This document shows, piece by piece, positions 59,493 to 64,000 of a stretch of 64,000 nucleotides of DNA. The DNA comes from Porphyromonas sp. oral taxon 275. GTDB taxonomy: Bacteria > Bacteroidota > Bacteroidia > Bacteroidales > Porphyromonadaceae. The stretch spans positions 744,001 through 808,000 of the forward strand of contig NZ_CP072333.1 of NCBI RefSeq assembly GCF_018127745.1, given 5' to 3'. The translations under genes and the position numbers were made by a program. Position 1 is the first letter of the stretch; the number at the start of each line of letters is the position of its first letter. The notes beneath the pieces are model-generated. The model worked only from the letters and a program-made list of their open reading frames with translations, did no database searches and was not told where the DNA came from.

Positions 59493-59576
59493 GTGAGGGA
59501 TATCCCTCAGCCTCGTGACTGCTACCCCTGAGCTTCGTGACTGACGTCTCTCAGCGGGCTGACTGATATCCCTCGG
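59493..59576. repeat. 84-bp four-unit palindromic element (copy I)
   Basis: Units start at 59493, 59515, 59537 and 59559, spacers cctc, cttc, cggg. Unit 1 is the near-perfect GTGAGGGATATCCCTCAG; inner cores GCTACC and GACGTC; unit 4 GATATC. It is the only copy in a convergent gap, 12 bp from the stop of the LolE-like gene. The rest of the 400-bp gap shows a small palindrome GGTCTCGTCGAGACC near 59423 and no gene. Confidence 0.92.
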
Positions 59577-59587
59577 GAGGGCTTCTC

Positions 59588-60838
59588 CTAGTCTATCCGC
59601 ATGCTCTCGGCGGGACGTATGCGACCTACCAGCCGTGTCGGGATAAGGATCATCGCAAGGATCAGTACGAGCGTGCCGAGGTTGATGCCCAGCCACAGCA
59701 GTAGGTCTAGCTGTATGGGTACGGCATCGGTGAAGTAGTTGGCTGGGTTGAGACGGATGATGCGGTAGTGCTGCTGCAGAAGACAGAGGCTAAGGGCGAG
59801 GAGATTGCCCCAAAAGAGCCCCTTGACGATGATACGCCCCGAGAGGAGCAGAAGGCTGAGGCGCAGCGTGCTATCTTTGCTGCCGAGCGCCTTGAGGATA
59901 CCGATCTGACGGCTCTTATCAAGTACAAGGATGACAAGCCCCGTGATCATGGAGAAGCCGCCGACGAGTAGCATCAGCGCCAGCAGGGCATAGACATTGG
60001 TGTCGAGGACGGCAAGCCAGCTGAAGAGCTCGGGCTGGAGCTCTTGCCCGAGGTTGAGCCCGTAGCGCTCGCCACCGATGAGCTCGGGGCGCTGCTCTAG
60101 TTCACGCACGAGACGATCGAGGACTTTGGGAGCTTCGTCTGGCTGCTCTAGCATGATCAGCAGACGGCTATAGCTATGCTCATCCCACTTGCGCAGACGC
60201 TGTAGCGTCACTAGGGGGCAGAGGGCAGGCGAGAGCTCGAGCCCCGCCGACTCGTAGATGCCGACGAGCTGGAAGGCCCGCACACGCATCTTCTCCCCCA
60301 TGAAGTAGATACGTACCTTGTCGCCGAGCTTGTAGCCGAGGCTACTGGCTAGATGTGAGGGGAGGGCGATCTCGGGCTGCTCCGAGCCCTGGGGCTTCGG
60401 CAGGCGTCCTTGGCGGAGCTGCTCGTCGAAGTAAGAGCTGTGGAAGCTGCTATCGACCCCATAGAGCGAGATACCGTCGAAGCTCTCCTCGGTCTTGATA
60501 AGCCCGGCCTCCTGGATCAAGGGCATGACCGAGCGCACGCCAGGGCTATGGCGCAGGTACTGGAGGAAGGGATCGGAGATGTAGAGCGGGCTGTTGCTGT
60601 CGCGCCAGCTAGCGCCGTAGCCCGAGAGACTGATGTGCCCCGTCTGGCTGAAGGCAAAGGAGCGCACCTGTCCGCGGAAGCCGAGGATGATGCTCACGGC
60701 TAGCAGCATCACCGCCAGCGAGAGGGTAATGCTGAGTGTCGTCAAGCTCAGCGTACGGGCGAAGCCCGACTCCCCACCGCGCGAGCTGCGGGCAAGACCT
60801 CGGGCGAGGAAGATACTGGGATGCTGGAGCAGTCGCAT
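59588..60838 (-). CDS. LolE/FtsX-like ABC transporter permease
   Basis: 416 residues in the MacB/LolCE layout: a first membrane segment (about 28-52, SLTTLSITLSLAVMLLAVSIILGF), a large periplasmic domain of about 215 residues (ending near VLDRLVRELEQRPEL), then three membrane segments (NVYALLALMLLVGGFSMITGLVILVL; IIVKGLFWGNLLALSLCLL; LLLWLGINLGTLVLILAMIL). RQIGILKALGSKDSTLR is the cytoplasmic loop typical of lipoprotein-releasing permeases. Bacteroidota often use a single LolE-like protein with LolD for lipoprotein export; the ATPase is not next to it. It ends an apparent four-gene run starting with the GH20 gene. Confidence 0.85.
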   Translation of the reverse strand: MRLLQHPSIFLARGLARSSRGGESGFARTLSLTTLSITLSLAVMLLAVSIILGFRGQVRSFAFSQTGHISLSGYGASWRDSNSPLYISDPFLQYLRHSPGVRSVMPLIQEAGLIKTEESFDGISLYGVDSSFHSSYFDEQLRQGRLPKPQGSEQPEIALPSHLASSLGYKLGDKVRIYFMGEKMRVRAFQLVGIYESAGLELSPALCPLVTLQRLRKWDEHSYSRLLIMLEQPDEAPKVLDRLVRELEQRPELIGGERYGLNLGQELQPELFSWLAVLDTNVYALLALMLLVGGFSMITGLVILVLDKSRQIGILKALGSKDSTLRLSLLLLSGRIIVKGLFWGNLLALSLCLLQQHYRIIRLNPANYFTDAVPIQLDLLLWLGINLGTLVLILAMILIPTRLVGRIRPAESMRID

Positions 60839-60841
60839 GGC

Positions 60842-62008
60842 CTAGTCTTCACTCTTAGCCTGCTTGGGCTGCTTCGCTCGCTTGCTCTTGCGCCCCCGCA
60901 GGGCATCCGCCTCAGCGATGTAGGCTTCGTCCTGCAGCACGTAGCGCATATAGAGATTGTAGCCGAACATCGTCGCGGGCAGGGCGATCAGCATGCCGAA
61001 GAAGCCGAAGAGTGAGCCCCACACAGTGAGCACCAGTAGGATCAGCGAGGGGCGCATGCCCATCGAATGCCCCATGATACGCGGGACGATGAACATATCC
61101 TGTAGGATCTGCACCAGCAGCAGTACGCCGAAGCCCAGCAGCAGGCAGATGAAGGCGTTCTCCCCCGTCTGTGCCGCCATCAGCAGGCAGGTCAGTCCGA
61201 GCGGGATGACACCTAGCGCCTGCATGTAGGGGATGAAGTTGAGGAGCCCGATGAATATGCCCATCGCTATGGCCAGCGGGAGCCCAATGATGTTGAAGCC
61301 TATGGAGAGCAGCACCCCGACGCTTAGCGCTACGAGCGCTTGGCCACGGAAGTAGCTATTCATGTAGTAGTCTAGATCCTTGAAGATGCTGTAGGCTGTG
61401 GGGCGGACGCTCTGGGGGAAGAGACTGACAAGCCCACGGGCAAGGCCCTCGAAGTCCAGTAGGATGAAGATGAAGTACATGAGGCCCACGAGGAAGACGA
61501 AGCCCCAGGAGAAGACTGAGAGCGTCCCTGAGATGATGCTCCCAGCTTGGTCGATGATGATCTTCGTATTCTCAATGATCTGCTGGAAGGAGACGCCGCG
61601 CGAGAGGCGGCCGAAGTTGAAGCTCCCTTCCAAGTAGCGTCGCATCTCGGGCGGGAGTATCCGCTTGAGGATGTCCTGTCCACCGTTGTAGGACGAGATG
61701 GAGCTGAGGGTCTTCTCTACCTCCTCGCGCACCGAGGGGACGATATAGATGAGGCCTAGCCAGATCAGTCCGCCCAGCAGCACGAAGGTCAGTAGCACGG
61801 CTAGCCCGCGATAGCGCAGCCGTAGCCGATACTGGAAGAAGCGTACTATGGGCATCATCACATAGGCAAAGATCCCCGCTACGAGGAAGGGCAGGATGAC
61901 GCTCCAGATGGCGCTCAGGGTCCAGATGAGTAATACAAGGAGCACGAAGAGGAGGAGCATCCTCACCGTGCGATCGAGTGTGAAGGGTCTTGAGAGGTAC
62001 TGCTTCAT
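60842..62008 (-). CDS. AI-2E family (PerM/YdiK-like) transporter
   Basis: 388 residues with about eight membrane segments. The opening MLLLFVLLVLLIWTLSAIWSVILPFLVAGIFAYVMMPIVRFF is typical, and the conserved C-terminal block LPLAIAMGIFIGLLNFIPYMQALGVIPLGLTCL followed by IVPRIMGHSMGMRPSLILLVLTVWGSLFGFFGMLIALP marks the AI-2E/UPF0118 family. Members export diverse small molecules or act as Na+/H+ antiporters; AI-2 export is shown only for a few. It lies 3 bp before the LolE-like gene and 14 bp after the sulfatase. Confidence 0.92.
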   Translation of the reverse strand: MKQYLSRPFTLDRTVRMLLLFVLLVLLIWTLSAIWSVILPFLVAGIFAYVMMPIVRFFQYRLRLRYRGLAVLLTFVLLGGLIWLGLIYIVPSVREEVEKTLSSISSYNGGQDILKRILPPEMRRYLEGSFNFGRLSRGVSFQQIIENTKIIIDQAGSIISGTLSVFSWGFVFLVGLMYFIFILLDFEGLARGLVSLFPQSVRPTAYSIFKDLDYYMNSYFRGQALVALSVGVLLSIGFNIIGLPLAIAMGIFIGLLNFIPYMQALGVIPLGLTCLLMAAQTGENAFICLLLGFGVLLLVQILQDMFIVPRIMGHSMGMRPSLILLVLTVWGSLFGFFGMLIALPATMFGYNLYMRYVLQDEAYIAEADALRGRKSKRAKQPKQAKSED

Positions 62009-62022
62009 AGGAGTACGGGGAG

Positions 62023-63453
62023 CTATCTAGGATGGGCCTCGGCGGTGTGCTCGTACTTGAAGGGGAAGGCCTTGGAGGGCGTACGCATGGAGTGCATCTG
62101 CTTGTAGAGCCGCTCGACGCGCTCGGGCTGCTCCTGGCTGAGGTCCTTCGTCTCGCTGGGATCCTCCTTGAGGTTGTAGAGCTCCAGCTTGGGCTGTCCG
62201 CCATCGACCTGGAGGGCAACGAGCTTCCAGGGGCCTTGACGTAGGGCCATCTTGCCCCCATCCTCGTGGAACTCCCAGTAGAGGGGACGCTCTAGGCTAC
62301 GCTTGGTCAAGGGCCGGCCCTTGAGGAAGCTAGCGAAGCTCTGGCCGTCACTGCCTTGTGCAGCTCCACGCTGCCCGATCAGCTCGGCGAAGGTCGGGAG
62401 GAAGTCCCAGAAGGCAAAGGGCGCGTCACTGCGTCGCCCTGCAGCGATCTGCCCCTTCCACGCAATAGCCATGGGGACGCGTATCCCTCCCTCGTAGACA
62501 TCGCGCTTGATGCCGCGGAAGATGCCGTTGCTGTCGAAGTACTCAGGGTTGGCACCGCCCTCACGGTGGGGACCGTTGTCGCTGGTGAAGATGATGATGG
62601 TGTTGTCCTCGATGCCGAGGCGACGGATCAGCGCCGTGACCTCACCCGTGTATCTGTCTAGACGCTCTACCATGGCGGCAAAGGAGGCGTGGGCGTTGGG
62701 GGAGGACTCGTAGTCCCAGGAGGCGCGCTGCTTATACTCGCGAGGCGTCAGCTTCCCCTCGTAGTACTCGTAGACGGCGTCGTGGGGGAGGTTGAGCTCG
62801 GCATGTGGGAGCGTGTAAGTGAGGAGGGCGAAGAAGGGCTTGCCACTGCCTGCCGACTGCTCGATGAAGCGTAGCGCCTCGCGGTGGATGGTGTCTGCTG
62901 AGTAGACGCCCTTGCCTCCATCCTTGTTGGCAGCAAAGTCTACGCGCTCCTTGCCACGCCACAGGTGGTCGGGGTAGTAGGAGTGTGCTAGGCGCTGGCA
63001 GTTGTAGCCGAAGAACTCGTCGAAGCCTCTATCCGTAGCCTCAGCGCCTGAGCCGGGATAGCCTAGCCCCCACTTGCCGAAGATCCCCGTGCGGTAGCCC
63101 GCGCGCTGGAAGAGGCGCCCCAGGGTCATACGGTCGGCCATAGGCGCCTGCCCCTCGGGCTGTATCTCGTGGTTGCCGCGCACCTGGGTGTGCCCCGTGT
63201 GCATACCTGTCATCAGCGAGGCACGGGAGGGCGCACTGACCGAACAACCCGCATAGAAGTCCGTCATCTGTAACCCTCGGTGTGCTAGGTCGTCGATATT
63301 TGGGGTGCGGACGTGGCGCTGTCCATTGAAGCCCACATCACCGTAGCCGAGGTCATCGGCAAGGATGAAGACGACATTGGGCAGAGGACGCTTGATCTGG
63401 GCCGTTAGGCTGGTGGCAGAGGCGAGTACGAGGAGGCTTGCTTTGGGTATCAT
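62023..63453 (-). CDS. Secreted serine-type sulfatase
   Basis: 476 residues with a signal peptide (MIPKASLLVLASATSLTAQ). The sulfatase start NVVFILADDLGYGDVG gives metal ligands D33 and D34. The active-site motif is S73-A-P-S-R77 in SVSAPSRASLMTGMHTGH; here the residue to be converted to formylglycine is serine, so an anaerobic maturase (anSME) is required; none is in this window. IIIFTSDNGPHREGG is the later metal-binding block. Probably desulfates host mucin or glycosaminoglycan sugars; substrate unknown. The GH20 gene lies 16 bp upstream in the same run. Confidence 0.92.
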   Translation of the reverse strand: MIPKASLLVLASATSLTAQIKRPLPNVVFILADDLGYGDVGFNGQRHVRTPNIDDLAHRGLQMTDFYAGCSVSAPSRASLMTGMHTGHTQVRGNHEIQPEGQAPMADRMTLGRLFQRAGYRTGIFGKWGLGYPGSGAEATDRGFDEFFGYNCQRLAHSYYPDHLWRGKERVDFAANKDGGKGVYSADTIHREALRFIEQSAGSGKPFFALLTYTLPHAELNLPHDAVYEYYEGKLTPREYKQRASWDYESSPNAHASFAAMVERLDRYTGEVTALIRRLGIEDNTIIIFTSDNGPHREGGANPEYFDSNGIFRGIKRDVYEGGIRVPMAIAWKGQIAAGRRSDAPFAFWDFLPTFAELIGQRGAAQGSDGQSFASFLKGRPLTKRSLERPLYWEFHEDGGKMALRQGPWKLVALQVDGGQPKLELYNLKEDPSETKDLSQEQPERVERLYKQMHSMRTPSKAFPFKYEHTAEAHPR

Positions 63454-63469
63454 TGAGGTATAGCTTGTA

Positions 63470-64000
63470 CTAGAAGGCTAGATAGCGGACGGGCGCAGCG
63501 CGGCGTCCGTCGGGGGTGAGTAGTGAGGCGGTGAACATCCACTTGACCAGGCGTACCTCACGGGAGGTGAAATGGTCGATGGGGAGCTTGATGCAGATTT
63601 GCGTCCAGCCCTTGGGGAGCTGTAGGGGGATGAGGGGGCGGGCACTGGCATTCTCGTTCTTCAGGGCTAGCTCCTTGTCCTTCTGCTGGTGCTGGTTGGT
63701 CCAGCGAGGGGGGAGGAGCTCACGTCCCCCGACCCAGATGCGGCTGCCTCGCCAGTCCCAGGCACCCTGGGGCGGTGCTAGATCCTGCTCGGAGCGGCTA
63801 TAGTTCTGCGTCTCGAAGAAGAGCCCGACGCGCTGCGCCCGCTCACTGTAGACCCAGGCCGTGGCGTAGACGGTGTGTTGCGGCTGCGGGTCAAGTAGTG
63901 CCCCGGGGCAGATGTCGCCCCAGACGTGACGTAGGTAGATACCTGAGCCCGCTACCTGCTGGCTGGGGTACTGCTTCCCCTCGTAGCTGTAGCTAGGGAG
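63470..64000 (-). CDS. GH20 beta-N-acetylhexosaminidase (5' end cut by window end)
   Basis: The last 176 codons and the TAG stop of a minus-strand gene. The sequence includes AGSGIYLRHVWGDICPG, HTVYATAWVYSERAQRVGLFFETQNYSRSEQDLAPPQGAWDW, GGRELLPPRW and KGWTQICIKLPIDHF, which matches the C-terminal beta-sandwich region seen after the GH20 barrel in Bacteroidales hexosaminidases. The catalytic barrel lies outside the window, so the activity is inferred from the C-terminal pattern. With the sulfatase 16 bp downstream it suggests removal of sulfated N-acetylglucosamine or N-acetylgalactosamine from host glycans. Confidence 0.75.
   Translation of the reverse strand, partial: LPSYSYEGKQYPSQQVAGSGIYLRHVWGDICPGALLDPQPQHTVYATAWVYSERAQRVGLFFETQNYSRSEQDLAPPQGAWDWRGSRIWVGGRELLPPRWTNQHQQKDKELALKNENASARPLIPLQLPKGWTQICIKLPIDHFTSREVRLVKWMFTASLLTPDGRRAAPVRYLAF

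Noticed and set aside
59325..59696. 123-codon minus-strand frame covering copy I and the end of the LolE-like gene
   Set aside because: It runs through the repeat element and overlaps a real gene in another frame; no recognisable protein features.

Overview
The window is a high-GC (by eye upper 50s %, not computed) Bacteroidota chromosome segment, most likely Porphyromonas or a close relative. The evidence is Bacteroidota-type -7 boxes (TAnnTTTG) upstream of many genes, the type IX secretion genes porV, porT and gldH, the DUF4492-cydA-cydB cluster, an HU-CCDC81/SPOR protein, the long form of IspG, and the gene order DUF1599 - DoxX/BT_3928-like - tpiA - SPOR - folE. There is no rRNA, no CRISPR array and no recognisable transposase; most genes are chromosomal housekeeping genes.

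Layout. 1-2838 (minus): ftsX (3' end cut by the window), ispF, porV. 3585-3839: a small GlsB/YeaQ membrane protein. 4283-10849 (plus): a run of lysS, gpsA, polysaccharide deacetylase, SIMPL protein, DPM1/GtrB-like glycosyltransferase and a GT87-like membrane glycosyltransferase; the last four look like a surface-glycan module. 11002-12317 (minus): an ECF sigma factor followed 17 bp later by porT. 13002-14660: fabI and lptB. 14868-19652 (minus): alpha-L-fucosidase, cutC and a large transglutaminase-fold protein. 20434-22332 (minus): rho. Then tRNA-Arg(TCT) and tRNA-Leu(TAA), the cytochrome bd operon, and an HU/SPOR protein with queG, all minus. 29066-33354: uvrA and a SWIM protein that resembles an inactivated SNF2 helicase. 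33861-36482: a pseudouridine synthase and asnS. 37070-45852: gcvH, purE, ispG, dut, tamB, mdh. 46342-50438: an unknown protein, tRNA-Gly(CCC), marC, nadE, an NlpE-like lipoprotein. 51006-59190: ricT-like, gldH, lon, DUF1599, DoxX, tpiA, SPOR, folE. 59588-64000 (minus): a GH20 hexosaminidase (cut by the window end), a sulfatase, an AI-2E family permease and a LolE-like permease.

How it fits together: PorV and PorT are parts of the type IX secretion machinery and GldH is a lipoprotein of the same gliding/secretion gene set. The fucosidase, GH20 enzyme and sulfatase point to use of host glycans. IspF and IspG belong to the MEP isoprenoid pathway. Cytochrome bd fits microaerobic or oxygen-scavenging life.

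The most unusual thing here is in the intergenic DNA. Nine gaps each hold an 84-bp element built of four 18-bp near-palindromes (consensus CTGA-NN-GATATC-NN-TCAG) separated by variable 4-bp spacers, so the period is exactly 22 bp. In nearly all copies units 1 and 4 keep the GATATC core while units 2 and 3 drift. Two unrelated repeat families in the window (3131-3236 and 14759-14820) use the same 18+4 = 22 bp architecture. Most of the 84-bp elements lie 75-220 bp upstream of a promoter. I do not recognise this system; all repeat positions were read by hand from the sequence.
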